From Plantago elongata (lineage: Eukaryota; Streptophyta; Magnoliopsida; Lamiales; Plantaginaceae), in contig JAYMSP010001725.1 in the NCBI GenBank assembly GCA_036897095.1, forward strand, positions 1 through 29,378: 29,378 bases of DNA, read 5' to 3'. Below the pieces are notes generated by a model. The model was not told the origin of the DNA. It worked only from the letters and a program-made list of their open reading frames with translations, and searched no databases. This document shows, in pieces, positions 1-11,500 of this stretch (its first letter is position 1; every line of letters begins with the position of its first letter). The translations under genes were made by a program, and so were the position numbers.

Positions 1-137
1 GAACTTATCGGCTTGTGGTGAAACTACTTTACGGATATTGTATGTATTTTGGTGTTTGTAAATATTTTAATGGTATACATTGAGTTTTGGAGGTTGACAT
101 GGTCCTTGACGTCCGGACTAGGATCTGGGGTGTTACA
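1..137 (+). mobile_element. Probable 3' end of an LTR (Ty3/gypsy-like fragment)
   Basis: The stretch ends in GGGGTGTTACA at about 127-137, a common terminus of plant gypsy LTRs. It is followed by GTTGATAT, which loosely resembles the start of a tRNA-Met primer binding site (TTGGTATC). The 5' end lies outside the window, no internal retroelement domain follows, and a different sequence (the frameshifted gene at 144) begins at once. A solo or truncated LTR end is the best reading. Identification rests on terminal motifs only. Confidence 0.35.
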
Positions 138-143
138 GTTGAT

Positions 144-1122
144 ATGCCCCAACCCATTCATGAATCCGTTTCGGAGACTCAAACTTCACCACCACCACCA
201 CTGGTGGCAAACAAAGGAAAGGGCAAGAATAAAGCAAAGAAGCAAGCGGGCACGTCCGATGCGGCAGAGGTAACAGCCGAGGATCCAAATGCAAAGCCGA
301 AGCATGTAACATTCTCTGAAGATGAGGATAAATCTCTCATCAAAATCTTCATGAGCTTGAGCGAGGATCCGATCAAATCCACTAACCAGTCATATACCAA
401 CATGCACTGATGCCAAGAAGATTTGGGATCAAAACCTTCGAGATGGCCATCCACTAACCGGCCTCTGCATCCGAACTGCTAATTCACTATGTGGGAGATG
501 GTTTCAAATGAAGGAAGAGGTCAACCACTTTGTCTCAGCATATGACAATGCTTCTCGTGAAATTGGTGGTAAAAGTGGTCAGATTGAGGATGATGTTGTC
601 AATCTGGCAACAAAACTATACAAACAGAGGCACAAGAACAAGTTCAATCTTGAACATTGTTGGCACGAGAGGGAGTATCCACAATGGCAATCTCAAATGA
701 ATTTCTCAAGTTTTACTAGCGTGCCGACTTACAGAGTGCAACCGAGTCGTGGAGGTGAAGGTAATGAAGACAATCCTGTTGATGTTGAGCAAAGTGGTGG
801 TGGGAGCGGTACTAAAAGGGGTTTCGAGCAGAGTGATGATGGAAGTGAAACCATATCGAAAAATCATATGGGTCGTGATAAGGCGAAGTCCTTCCGCCAT
901 ATGGAAACTTTATCTCATTCATTCCAAGGAATGAACACAATTGAGGAGCAGAGGCTTGAGATGGAACGACTGAGGAATGAAGAAATGAGGCATTATGAGG
1001 TAGAGAGGCTTCAGATTGAGCGAGAGAGGATTGAAGCAATTCAACACAAGGCCGATAAGAAGTCTGAGGATGTGAGAACACTAGCTTCGAGCAACTATGA
1101 GCAAACCAGAAATACGAAATGA
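144..1122 (+). pseudogene. Frameshifted Myb/SANT-like protein of Harbinger ORF1 / NAM-associated type
   Basis: I read this as a decayed copy of the DNA-binding accessory protein (ORF1) that accompanies PIF/Harbinger transposases, or of a host gene derived from one. The first frame starts at ATG 144 and runs to a TGA at 408-410. It has a Pro- and Lys-rich N-terminus and then the start of a trihelix-like domain (TFSEDEDKSLIKIF). The remainder is in the next frame, open from about 405 to the TGA at 1120-1122: KIWDQNLRDGHP, then SLCGRWFQMKEEVNHFVSAY, then KFNLEHCWHE, then a Glu/Arg-rich C-terminal coiled coil (EEQRLEMERLRNEE). A single frameshift near 405 therefore separates the two halves of one domain. 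The family assignment comes from the order of motifs. The spaced Trp residues and the NHF and HCW motifs are typical of the plant proteins often labelled NAM-associated or, misleadingly, glutathione S-transferase T3-like. No transposase ORF is nearby. Confidence 0.6.
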
Positions 1123-3304
1123 TGATTTGGCTAAGCGAGAAACCATCATTGACACCAATAGAGATTGGTATCCTGGAGAGCCTCAAGGACGAGTTCGGCC
1201 TTTAATTCGTTCTAATTTGTTGTTGTGTGCTTTCAATTTAGTTCGTTTTAGAATTTCAATATTGTAGCTTGTTCTTTGATGTTGTTATCGTTGGTGTTGT
1301 TGTAACCGTCTGATTCCATCTTAATAAATTCTAAAACTTGTTTTGAAAGATGCAATTTGATTCATTTCAACTTTCAAACAGTCTTAAAATATGTTAAACT
1401 TGTTAAAAATATATATTAAAAAATTAAAAAATTAAAAAAACACACTATTCACGGTTGTCCCGATGACCCATTGAACATGATTTTCGGCTGCAGTGGTCAT
1501 CGCCAACGATCGCTACTATTCATAATCACCGTGATGATCCATTAGAAAGTAGTTTTAGAACATAGTCTCTTAAGTACCTAGAGGAATAATAATGCGCCCC
1601 ATGAGTATCATGTACTCAAACAAGATAACTATGAATTTTGCATTTGATAAATTCTATAGAGTTGTTTAAGACGTGTATGTTACATCTTAATGAATGGTGA
1701 ATTAAAAAAGAAACCAGAAAAAAAAAAGATGAATTACAATGAAAATTTCAAAATAGAACTTGCGCGCAAACCTAGAGTATTACGACATCACATACATGCT
1801 CTATAAACATTAAATAGAATAACCCCTGAGAATGTAAATTAATACATACACTAAAAATACATTATAAACATTGATAGATTTTATAAATTTTGAACGTGTG
1901 ATGAATGCCAAATAGAGACATAGAATATGTCCCATACTGTATAGTAAAATGCATTATAACAATTATACGTTGGTAGAAAATAAAATAATTTATAAACACA
2001 TCACTTGCTCCGTTAGTTTATGAGAAAGTCCAGTAAAATGCTTAATTTTTAAGTACAAAAAGACCACATTAGGTTAGTAGAAACACTTGTATTGAAGAAA
2101 TATTATATTTAGTATGAGTAAAACTTCTTGATTAACGGTCTTTTAAAAAGATTAAAAGAAACGGATAAATATTTTAATTCTAATAAAAAGTATTAAAAAT
2201 TTTATTAAGAACATCAATAATATACACATACATAGAAAATGATATAAAAGAAGATGGGTATTTTCATCTACGAATTGTTAAAAATATTACTCATAAACAT
2301 TATCGGTGTTGTTAAAAATCAGGACATCTTTAAAAAGAGCAATTATCCTTAAAGACGGTCTATAGATAATTTATTTAGAGATGGACATGTATTCTTAAGA
2401 AAAATATTAATATTATAAATCAAACAACCCATGTTCTCAGTGTTAGATTTTTTTAACATTACAACAAAACTTATTTCATTAATAACATAATTGTTTTTCG
2501 TTTAGCTAAGAAAAACATAACGTTTTCATTAATAATATAAATTAATTTATTAATAATATGGACCGTCTTTAGATAAAGACTCATGAGAATTTGTGCTTTA
2601 AGAATTAACCTCAGGTCATATGCTTCTCTTCTTCTTTGATGTATCAATATATACTGGTACCAATGGGAATTTTTTTTTTAAAAGTGGCTTAAATTGTGTC
2701 ATTATCGAATGTTAAAGTTTTGGAAAAGGTAAGATTTTCTTTAAAAACTTGAAAAGTTAAAATTTTATAATTTTTCATGATTTTTAAGTTTTAGCGGTCT
2801 GATCAGCCGAATTTTATAAAAACCGTCGAGGTGCAAATTTTTCATTATGGTTTTAATAGATAATGTAATGATTTTAAATTATTAGGATTGAAAGGTACCG
2901 CTACAGTTTTACGTATATTCATTTATGTTGTAAGAGATAATGTGATGGTTTTAATGCATCGGTGTTGCATGTTCCAATTATTGTTTTAATCATATATGTT
3001 AAATATTTAATCGATAGTATGGCGATTTTAATGAGATAGATAATGGAGATGACTTATTATAATTTTTAAGTGACACTTTAATATCAGTAAATCAACAGTA
3101 AATAATTCTAAAAGTTTCATATATACCATTAAAATATTAATAAACAAGCTTAAAATTAGCTACCTGTAACATTAAGTTATTATAACCGATTCTAAAAAAA
3201 AATCGCATTTCCGGTTCATTTAACCAGTTTTTATCATTTAAACCATATTTTCCTATGTAATAAGAAAGTCTCCCCTTTTACTACACTTACTCTTACCGAA
3301 AAAG
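1123..3304. other. AT-rich intergenic region, no gene seen
   Basis: Both strands are rich in stop codons and no coding motifs were found. A probable 3' flank of the frameshifted gene is followed by long A/T runs. Apart from one weak inverted-repeat candidate (2343-2585) I see no defined feature. Confidence 0.6.
2343..2585. repeat. Weak MITE-like inverted repeat
   Basis: TTATCCTTAAAGACGGTC near 2343 is mirrored by GACCGTCTTTAGATAAAGAC near 2562 on the opposite strand, with an AT-rich interior between them. The shared arm is short (about 18 bp, with mismatches) and no target duplication is clear. Confidence 0.25.
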
Positions 3305-4228
3305 GTATTTTATTTTGTGACCATCCGATGTTGGTACCTTATATTTATTATTTGTTCAATTTGAGTACTCCGTCAGTCAAATTTAACGGACTTGTTAATT
3401 TTGACCGGAAAAAATTCAATAATTATTAGAAAATGTACCTTATTTTGTGACTGACTAATTTTGGTACCTTATATTTTTCATTTGTCCGATTTTAATACCC
3501 GTCAATTAAATTTGACCTAATTAATGCGCATTAACGTGAATTAACATATTTTCCATCAAAATATTGCGTGAATAACACAAACTTTGAATTAAAAATTATC
3601 ATTAAAAAATAAAATAAATTTTAATATGAAAAATAAACATAAAATTAAAGCCTAATAATAGAATTCTCTTTTATAAAATAAAATTCACACACCCATTCTT
3701 TTTCAATTTTTTCAAGAACTTTAGTCGACTTCTCCTACACTAGGTTATTCGTGAAATTGCTAAATTTTGGACGGAGGGAAGTCGATTAGGGTTATAATTC
3801 TTTTCCAATTATTCCAAGAATTGGTATGTTGGTTTTGTTTTATAAAAGAGGATTATATTAGGGTATAACGATTTTTTATTGAATGGTATGTTTATTTTTT
3901 CAGGTTAAAATTAATTTTTTATTCAAACTGCATGTTAACAGAAAATGTGTTAATCCACACTAATGCACATGAGTGAGGTCAAAATAAACGATTTATTCAA
4001 TTTTGACCTAATAATTACTCAAATTTGTCGAATGAAAATTATTAGTACCAAAATGGAATTGTGACAAATAAGTTATATTTTTTGATAATGAAACAACTTA
4101 AGGTACCTTTTTTGAACTTTTTTACGTAAAATTTAACAGCCCCGTCAAATTTAACTGACGGAGTACCCAAATTAAACAAATGATAAATATAAAATACAAA
4201 AATCGAACAGTCACAAAATAAAGTATAC
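3305..4228. mobile_element. Non-autonomous DNA element with long terminal inverted repeats
   Basis: The left arm (3305 to about 3556) and the reverse complement of the right arm (about 3938-4228) share a long diverged alignment. It starts at GTAT..TTTATTTTGTGAC and passes through TTATATTTATCATTTG, GTACTCCGTCAG, AAATTTGACGG and ATTAACACATTTTC. The left arm contains two head-to-tail sub-units (about 3305-3395 and 3435-3513), each carrying ATTTTGTGAC..TTGGTACCTTATATTT..CGTCA. The 380-bp middle has no ORF. Long arms without coding capacity fit a Mutator-like or foldback non-autonomous element. The superfamily is uncertain because no 9-bp target duplication could be fixed. Confidence 0.6.
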
Positions 4229-4489
4229 AAAAACTTGTGAGTGTTCATGATTTGTGAGAGTCCGTATTATTGTATATTAATTATATGGTATTGTAAGGAA
4301 ATTGTGAATTTTTGTGTGTTTCGTGTATTTTTACAAATTATATATTATTATATAATAATTGTACAACGAATTTTTTTATAAAGTTATGAAAATATAAAAA
4401 TATATAATTAATATATAATAATGTAGAATTTTCACAGAAATTTTACAAATTATAGACTCTTAAGAGAGTTTCTCAATAAAGTAATTTTT
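4229..4489 (+). mobile_element. Small MITE, copy 1 (AAAAACTTGTGAGA family)
   Basis: It starts AAAAACTTGTGAG and ends GAGAGTTTCTCAATAAAGTAATTTTT, so the ends form a short inverted repeat (AAAAACTT..TGAGA). A second copy lies inverted at 9635-9820. The shared blocks are TTGTGAGAGTCC, ATTGTATATTAATT, TTGTGTATTTTTACAAATT and GAGAGTTTCTCA. It has no coding capacity. It directly abuts the long-TIR element that ends at 4228. Confidence 0.55.
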
Positions 4490-4739
4490 GGGTAATGAGA
4501 TGTAAGATATATCCCACATATATTGATTTATAAATTTATAAGAGTTCCTAGAGTAGTAAACAACAAAGATAAGACCGACATCGTTAAGATAGCTAAAAGC
4601 GTATGCTCATAAACCGACGACTTTGATAAAACCCAGTAGAAGGAGGGCAGGGCACCACCATTCATCGTTCCCTACGAGCTACGACACAGTTAACAAAGCA
4701 GAGAAAAGCATTACGAAATTGAATCAGTGAGATCAAAGA
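4490..4739 (+). promoter_or_regulatory. GRXS17 proximal promoter and 5' leader
   Basis: This is the only stretch between the MITE at 4489 and the GRXS17 start codon, so it must hold the leader and proximal promoter. No canonical TATA box was found. The start ATG at 4740 has A at -3 and G at +4, a strong plant initiation context. Confidence 0.4.
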
Positions 4740-7602
4740 ATGGCGGTGAAGGAGGTGAAATCGAAGGCTGAGCTGGACGCTGCCGTAGGCGGTGGCGGGC
4801 CGGTGATATTACACTTCTGGGCGTCGTGGTGTGAGGCATCGAAGCATATGGACCAAGTCTTCTCACATCTCTCTACTGATTTCCCTCTCGCTCGCTTCCT
4901 TAGGGTATAATTTCAATTATTCATCCGATTCTACCAGTTTCTCCATTTACTATTATATTGATTGTTTCTGCTATTGATTTAGCTGCTTGTATTTTTGCTT
5001 CGTCGAATTACATTTACGTATTTCAGTTTATGCACTACTAAGGGATTCAATTACATTACAGCCCTAATTTGTGTTTCTCACAAGGTTTGGTTTGATAATC
5101 TATGTTTCGAGTCGTGCTGCTATTTTGGTATTTTCTGGACATTTTATTCATTTCTAGTGTGAGTGAGATATGTAAGCACTTGATCAAGTACTCGACATCA
5201 GTGGGATGTTAATAATAAACAAAATAAGCTAGTTCGTACTTCTTGTGATTTGATTTTTCTCAAGCCTTAGAATGCAAAATAGTGCCTATTACGTAGTTAA
5301 TCATACTAATATCATAATTGAGTGTCTTTTTTTATAGAATTCCATCTCATCTAAAAGCTCGAACTTGTAGAGTCATTTATATTAATACTCCAATACTCCC
5401 CCACACTCATGGCCGATTTCAACCTCTTTGGGGAGGCCATTCGAATGAAAATGTAATATGGGACAGAGATTGTCTCTGTGGAGATTCGAACCCAGGTCGG
5501 GGGCCTGGGCGTGAGAGGCTCTGGTACCATAATAGAATTCCATCTCATCTAAAAACTCGAATTTGTAGAGAGGTGTGAAATCTTGTCATTTAAATTAATA
5601 CTCCAATATTTTTTATAACCAAATTTAGACTACGGCAAAAGAATTATGACATGCAGAGGACTAAACAAGTTGACATGGTTTTTATTTGATGGTGTCCACC
5701 CCCCCCCCCCCCCCCCCCCCCCCCCATATGTTTAGTGCTTGTTGATCCAGATTCCTAACCGTATTTTTTTGTGAAGTTATGCAATGCCTGAACTTGACTG
5801 TGAAGTTGATAATGTCATCTGTCTATGAGAAGCATTTCTGTGTAGTGCCATTCCATCTATTTTGTTCATTGCTGACATAATTTCTTATTGATATTACAGG
5901 TTGAAGCCGAAGAACAACCTGAAATCTCTGAGGCACACTCAGTCTCTGCTGTGCCTTTTTTTGTGTTCTTCAAGGTATTAAAACATAGTGCCGGTAATAA
6001 TGGTATTTGGCCCTTTCTTGTGTAAACTACTGGTATTTGGCCCTTCCCTGTGTAAATAAATCTTGATTACTGCCCTTTAAGCTGTTATGATTATTATGCA
6101 AAATGAACATACTTCTAAAGTGAAGATTGCTTGTTTTAAGATTGATTTGTTGGGCATGTTTAATATTTTGTGATGGTTTCATTGTTTGATTTCTCCCTAT
6201 GATAGAACTTCACTGACAGAACGTGACTTATTACTTGAACAATACATATCACTTATTACATCTCTTTCCACTCATATATGAATCCATCAACTTAAGTTTG
6301 CATCAGGAACTATTTTGCATTAGTATTCAGTCCTGCTCTCTATAATTCCCATGCTTTGTGTTTTCTTAGGATGGAAAGGCTGTTGATACATTAGAAGGTG
6401 CGGATCCATCAAGTTTGGCAAACAAGGTTGCTAAAGTTGCAGGATCAATCCGTCCTGGGGAACCTGCAGCACCTGCTAGCCTAGGGATGGCTGCTGGACA
6501 CACAATTCTTGAAACGGTCAAGGAGCTTGCTCAGGGAAATGGCACGCAACAGGAAATTAGCTTAGCACCTTCTGGTACAGGTGACAAGCTGAAAGAGAGG
6601 CTTGAACAACTTGTCAATTCTCAACCGATTATGCTCTTCATGAAAGGAAACCCTGAGTCGCCTCAATGTGGTTTTAGTCAAAAAGTAGTTGGTATCTTGA
6701 AGAAGGAAAAGGTTAAATTTGGAAGCTTTGATATTTTAACTGATAATGAAGTTCGTGAGGGGCTAAAGAAGTTTTCCAACTGGCCAACATTTCCTCAGCT
6801 CTACTGTAAAGGTGAACTACTTGGTGGCTGCGACATTGCAATTACTATGCACGAGAACGGGGAACTTGGAGAAGTATTTAGAGATCATGGAATAGCAACA
6901 CTTGATTCAGATGAAGGAAATGTCACTCAACCAGCTGGTGGAAAAACTGGAACTACTGAGACTTCAGGCTTAAGTTCATCTACAAGTTCTCGTCTGAAAA
7001 GCTTGATCAGCTCAAGCCCAGTTATGTTGTTTATGAAAGGTAGCCCAAACGAACCACGTTGTGGGTTCAGTCGCAAGGTAGTTGATATATTAAGGGAACA
7101 GAATGTTAAATTTGGGAGTTTTGACATTCTCTCAGATGATGAAGTACGTCAAGGGCTCAAGGTGTATTCAAACTGGTCCAGTTATCCTCAGCTCTATATA
7201 GAAGGGGAACTTATTGGTGGATCAGATATTGTGATGGAGATGCAAAAGAGTGGAGAGCTTAAGAAGGTTTTAGCTGCAAAAGGGATCTCTTCTGGTGAGA
7301 GTCTTGAAGCTCGATTGAAAAAGTTGGTAAACTCGTCACCAGTAATGCTATTTATGAAAGGTAACCCAGATTCCCCAAAATGCGGTTTCAGCTCCAAGGT
7401 AGTAAATACTTTGAAAGCAGCAGGAGTGGAGTTTGGCTCTTTTGATATCCTGACGGATGAGGAGGTTAGGCAAGGACTAAAGACCTTTTCAAATTGGCCA
7501 ACCTTTCCACAGCTGTATTACAAAGGAGAATTGGTTGGAGGCTGTGATATTGTGCTTGAGCTGCATAGTAATGGTGAGTTGAAGGAGACCTTATCTGAGT
7601 AA
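4740..7602 (+). CDS. GRXS17: Monothiol glutaredoxin S17 (Trx-Grx-Grx-Grx)
   Basis: Cytosolic/nuclear multidomain CGFS glutaredoxin. The family binds [2Fe-2S] clusters as a dimer with glutathione and acts in iron-sulfur protein maturation, redox control and growth under heat and long days. Exons are 4740-4904, 5900-5974 and 6370-7602, all joined in phase 0 at GT-AG introns, giving 490 aa, close to the known plant length. The N-terminal thioredoxin-like domain (about 1-105) carries WCEAS, a degenerate active site with one Cys, as in the plant orthologues. Three glutaredoxin domains follow, each with an MLFMKG strand and a CGFS site (Cys 180, 311 and 418) and a downstream SNW..PQLY..GEL.GG.DI block, which holds the glutathione-binding segment. 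The third exon carries all three Grx domains without interruption. Intron 1 holds a TRIM-like element and a 27-C tract. No lesion was seen and the gene looks functional. Confidence 0.96.
5334..5608 (-). mobile_element. TRIM-like miniature LTR retrotransposon in GRXS17 intron 1
   Basis: Two direct repeats, 5334-5395 and 5532-5608, begin ATAGAATTCCATCTCATCTA and end ATTAATACTCCAATA. Over the 62 shared positions I count three substitutions, and the second copy has a 15-bp insertion (5571-5585). Read on the - strand, the upstream repeat is followed by TGGTACCAGAGCC (5529-5517). That is one mismatch from TGGTATCAGAGCC, the initiator tRNA-Met primer binding site. The other repeat is preceded by the purine-rich tract GAGTGTGGGGGAG. 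LTR, PBS, polypurine tract, LTR is the layout of a terminal-repeat retrotransposon in miniature, here only 275 bp with no coding capacity. Both flanks are T-rich (a possible TTTTT duplication), so the ends are uncertain by a few bases. Confidence 0.7.
5699..5725 (+). repeat. 27-bp poly(C) tract
   Basis: An uninterrupted run of 27 C in GRXS17 intron 1, about 90 bp downstream of the TRIM. Long C/G homopolymers are rare in this AT-rich DNA. The transcribed RNA would carry poly(C) and the template strand poly(G). The length may be affected by sequencing or assembly error. Confidence 0.8.
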
Positions 7603-8572
7603 GTGGGTTGAATCGGTGCTGATATATATCTCCATTTTGTCCTTTGATGTTCAAGTATAATAGATATCCTTGTCACCTTAGGTTAACTGTTCAATGTTTT
7701 GGGATTGAAATTCTTGGTTTTCATAGCTTTAGTTTCACTTGCATGCTGTGTCAGACATAATGAATGTATTTTGCCTAAATTTTCTTATAGACATCATTAG
7801 TTGGAGATGCAATTTATTGTAACTTCTTGCACTAGAAGCTTCATCTATAATAACGTCCTCTTGTTGAGTTTTAACCAGTACCTATGTTGTACTAGACTAC
7901 AAGTTCTGTTTGCAGGTCGGGCACGCATTGATGGAAGTGGAATTGTGTATATGATAACTTGGAGAGAATGCACCTCTTTGAACTTGTTATAATTTTAGAG
8001 GTGCAATATATGATTCAGTTGCCTTTTTTTTTTTTTTTTGGTGAAAGGTATTTATCCTCTCTTCCAATATTGGACGTAATAGTGTTCAAGTCTGCCAAAG
8101 ATTGAATGGAAATTTTCATGGAAGTGTTGTAGTTCCAAAACAAAATTGTAAACAGACAATGAGAGTAAAACATTTACAAGTTCAGAATTCTCAACATAGT
8201 GTAGAATTAAATAAAAATAATTTTAGTCCATTGCATGTCATTTTCAACAGAGAACCTGGGAATCAGAAAATATGGCAGGACTACAACAAAAGTTTTCCAT
8301 AAAACACGTATCAATCCAAACCAGGAAAATGATCTCATTTGGTGAAAGAGCAAGTGAAATCATACATTATTTGATTCTCAATACATTATGAGACAACATC
8401 ACTTAACTCCTATTTTATCACGTGAACTACAAATGAGAAGGAATGGTACAGACTCTAGCTATCCTCCAAGGATCCAACCATTTCCGTCATAATCTTCACA
8501 TTCAGAAGCCGCCTTGCTGGGCAACCAACTGCGAAAGCAGCCCTTACGAGCACCAAAATTTACTCTGGCCAG
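7603..8572. other. Intergenic region between convergent genes (3' UTRs)
   Basis: This region holds the 3' flanks of GRXS17 (from the left) and of the S15 gene (from the right), which converge. It includes a 16-T run at 8024-8039. No conserved ORF or RNA gene was recognised. The two transcripts may overlap or end close together. Confidence 0.6.
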
Positions 8573-11500
8573 TTACCTTCTAAAATTTTCATAAGGCTTA
8601 GCTTGTATGTTATCACGGAGACCAAGCTTTGACAGAACAAGGCAGTAAGAATCCCAATCAGTTCTTCTAAGATATTTCAACAGCTTCTTCCTCTGCGCAA
8701 CCATCTCGTGGAGCCCCTTCCGAGAATGCTTATCCTACCATCACAGAACAGAACAATTCCAATATTAATGGAAAGATATCAATACCAAAAAACTTGAAGA
8801 TGTATATTGAAACCCAGGCTGCTTGCAAAGTTGCAGTTAAATCCTTTTCAGCAGCTACCATATGGTTTGAAAAATTACATGACCTCTCCTTGTCCTCAAG
8901 CAATGCGATGAGAATACACTTGCCACACCTACGACTAAAGAAGACCTTAAATACTCAATATGTTAAAGTAGCATCTCCTGAAGAGGTCATCTGCTGCCTC
9001 TCAGTGTAATATCATAACCCATGGGGTTAATCTGCTATGAGACCTTTTCCATTAGACAGTGGCCGAAAATTAAGGGGTCAAATTTGGGTAAGTCCTGACT
9101 CATTCACGTAAGATGTACCAAATGAGTTATCATAATAGTCTGTCATACAAGTAGAGCCATCACTTGACATTGGTCAATCTGAAACTCTAGGTGGTTCTGC
9201 TTTTTATGGTGGAGCATGGGAATTCTCTACAAAGCAAATTACGGAACATGCGAATTAAACTGGATTTCTAATATTTCGAACTATTTAGCTGATTACTTAC
9301 GTGGATGAGCCAGGACTTTCTTGCAGGCCAATAGTGAAGACTTAGCTTATAAAATAGTTTGAATGAACCATAGTCCACAAGAGTATGTCTAGACTCAACC
9401 TTTGTTTTCTAATTTGTTCTCATATGGGTGGTTCAGATGTAAGTTGCTAATGGGAAGCTTTTGGGTCTGCTTAGTACTAGCTTATCACCTCAAAGAGCTT
9501 ATTTTATATTTTTTTGAATAAACATGTTACTTCAACGCCTTGTACTCCCTCGGTCCAAGAACACATGTATTGTATTCCATTTATTTATATATATCCCACA
9601 CTCCCACTACACATGTCTGGTTTCCTTTTTTGATAAAAACTTTATGAGAAACTCTCATGAGAGTCCGGAAAGTCACGAGAGTTTTTCACAAAAAGATTCA
9701 GCCGTACAATTAATATACAATTTACAAATACACAAAAATACACAATTTACACATAACACCGCACAATTACTATACAATATTGCAGGACTCTCACAAAAAC
9801 TTGGACTTTCACAAGTTTTTGTAAAACTTTATACCTCAACTCACTTTTAGCTACATAAAATGCGTACTTATTACTTAGTTTGTTTAATTAAACAACTAAC
9901 ATAACATTTTTAATGGACAAAGGGTAGCTAATTTGATAAACTACTCCAAGTATCTTATAAAACATAGACTAGCTCATGTTTTGGTGGAGTTTACTATAAT
10001 TGGCAAATTAACTAAGCTTATCAACTAGACAACTAGCTAATTAGCTACCAGCTGCTCTTATAAGCTAGTTTTGCTACACAAAGCCCTTGTGGGCTCTTCT
10101 GACTTCTCAATATAAATCAAAGCTAAAGGATTAAGTGCAATTATACTTTATGTAGAGGTTTATCTGTAAATTCTGGAAAACAAAGCAGAGAAATTCACAA
10201 ACCTTTTTGGCAAGAACCGAAACGAGGTACTTAATTTTCGTAGTCAGCTGAGCTACTGTAAAACAATCAACATAGATTTTATTAGAGGTCAAACCCACAC
10301 AGAAGGGACCATAATGACTTTATAAGTATGGTGTAAACCGGGTAATTCAATATCAGTGATAAATGCACCGTGGGAAAAAAATATTCAAGTCTGTGAACTA
10401 AGCTACTTATTGACAACACTAAGTAACTGACTAAGCCACTACATAAATTTAAGAAACAGAAAACATCTTACTCTGTACGCGAGTAGAGCCACAGTCAGAC
10501 TCTGACATTTTAAACTCATCTCGTACTTTCTTTAGCTCCAACTTCATTTTTTCAGCAGCCGACATCATGTCTGGATGAAAATACTGGAAAAAGTAATACA
10601 TGAAAGCAATTAACTTAGACAAGGGGCATAAACTTGGTGATAAGAAACTTCAGACTATGTGGAGCTAATAAAACTCTGGTTGGTATATAGCCCAGCAGTG
10701 TCTATAGGTTGCCATAATCTAAAACATCAGAATTCAAGCTTCATCAAACTACAAATACATAACGACATACTGCTCTTAGCAGTGTAAAAGAGTGGGACAT
10801 GTAAATAAAATGAAACGAACTTAAATTTGGTGAACACACTAAACAAAATCATGATACCAACTTGCCTGCTTAACTAATTCTTCCTTCGGAGGCTGTAGCA
10901 TATATGATGGGGTTCCACCAAGATGACGTAGATTTTGAAGCTTTTGTGCTGCAACATTTTAAGTGCAACATAAGTATATAATAATAGGTTTCCTGAAGCT
11001 GATATTCAAGGAAATAAAGAAACACAGAGACTACCAGAAGCAGGTCAGGATAAGTATCAAGCAACTCAAACACAACAACAGAAACTGGAGCAAATAACAC
11101 AAGTACCCTAATTTCCTCAATAATAGACTTTGGATAGTTGGTACTGATTAGGATTTCAAAGAAATCTGTTTTCCAGAGGGAAGAAAAAGTAGATAATACT
11201 AAGAGGTTAAACATAGTGTTCTTTACTAACAGAAAGCTTGTTTTTATCAATTTAGACAGCTAAGCCTAATATTACCTCCTCACAACTTTAGCTTAGCATT
11301 TAAGTAAGTAAATATACTAATATCTCCATTCTCGGTATGTCATCCTCGAATCATTCCTTAAAAAAGAACTTAATTCCCTGACTACTTCTAAATCACTGCA
11401 TGCAGTATAAAATTAACTGTATGTATCCCCCTTCCGGGGAAAGCTAAAAGTAAAACTGGAAGGCCAAGTACTTGTATAACTACACTGCAACATCAACTAG

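Noticed and set aside
5480..5530. tRNA-derived SINE with a B box (GGGTTCGAATC on the - strand)
   Set aside because: No matching A box at the right spacing and no A-tail, while the paired repeats, PBS and polypurine tract favour a TRIM.
5318..5578. ORF in GRXS17 intron 1
   Set aside because: It spans the TRIM-like element and lies between confirmed exons; no protein family motif.
8024..8039. 16-T run near the GRXS17 3' end as a terminator or reversed poly(A) tail
   Set aside because: Without an adjoining retroposon body or target duplication it is only a homopolymer.
9925..10060. Palindromic GGTAGCTAATT arms in S15 intron 4
   Set aside because: Arms are short and AT-rich, and no target duplication could be identified; too weak to call an element.
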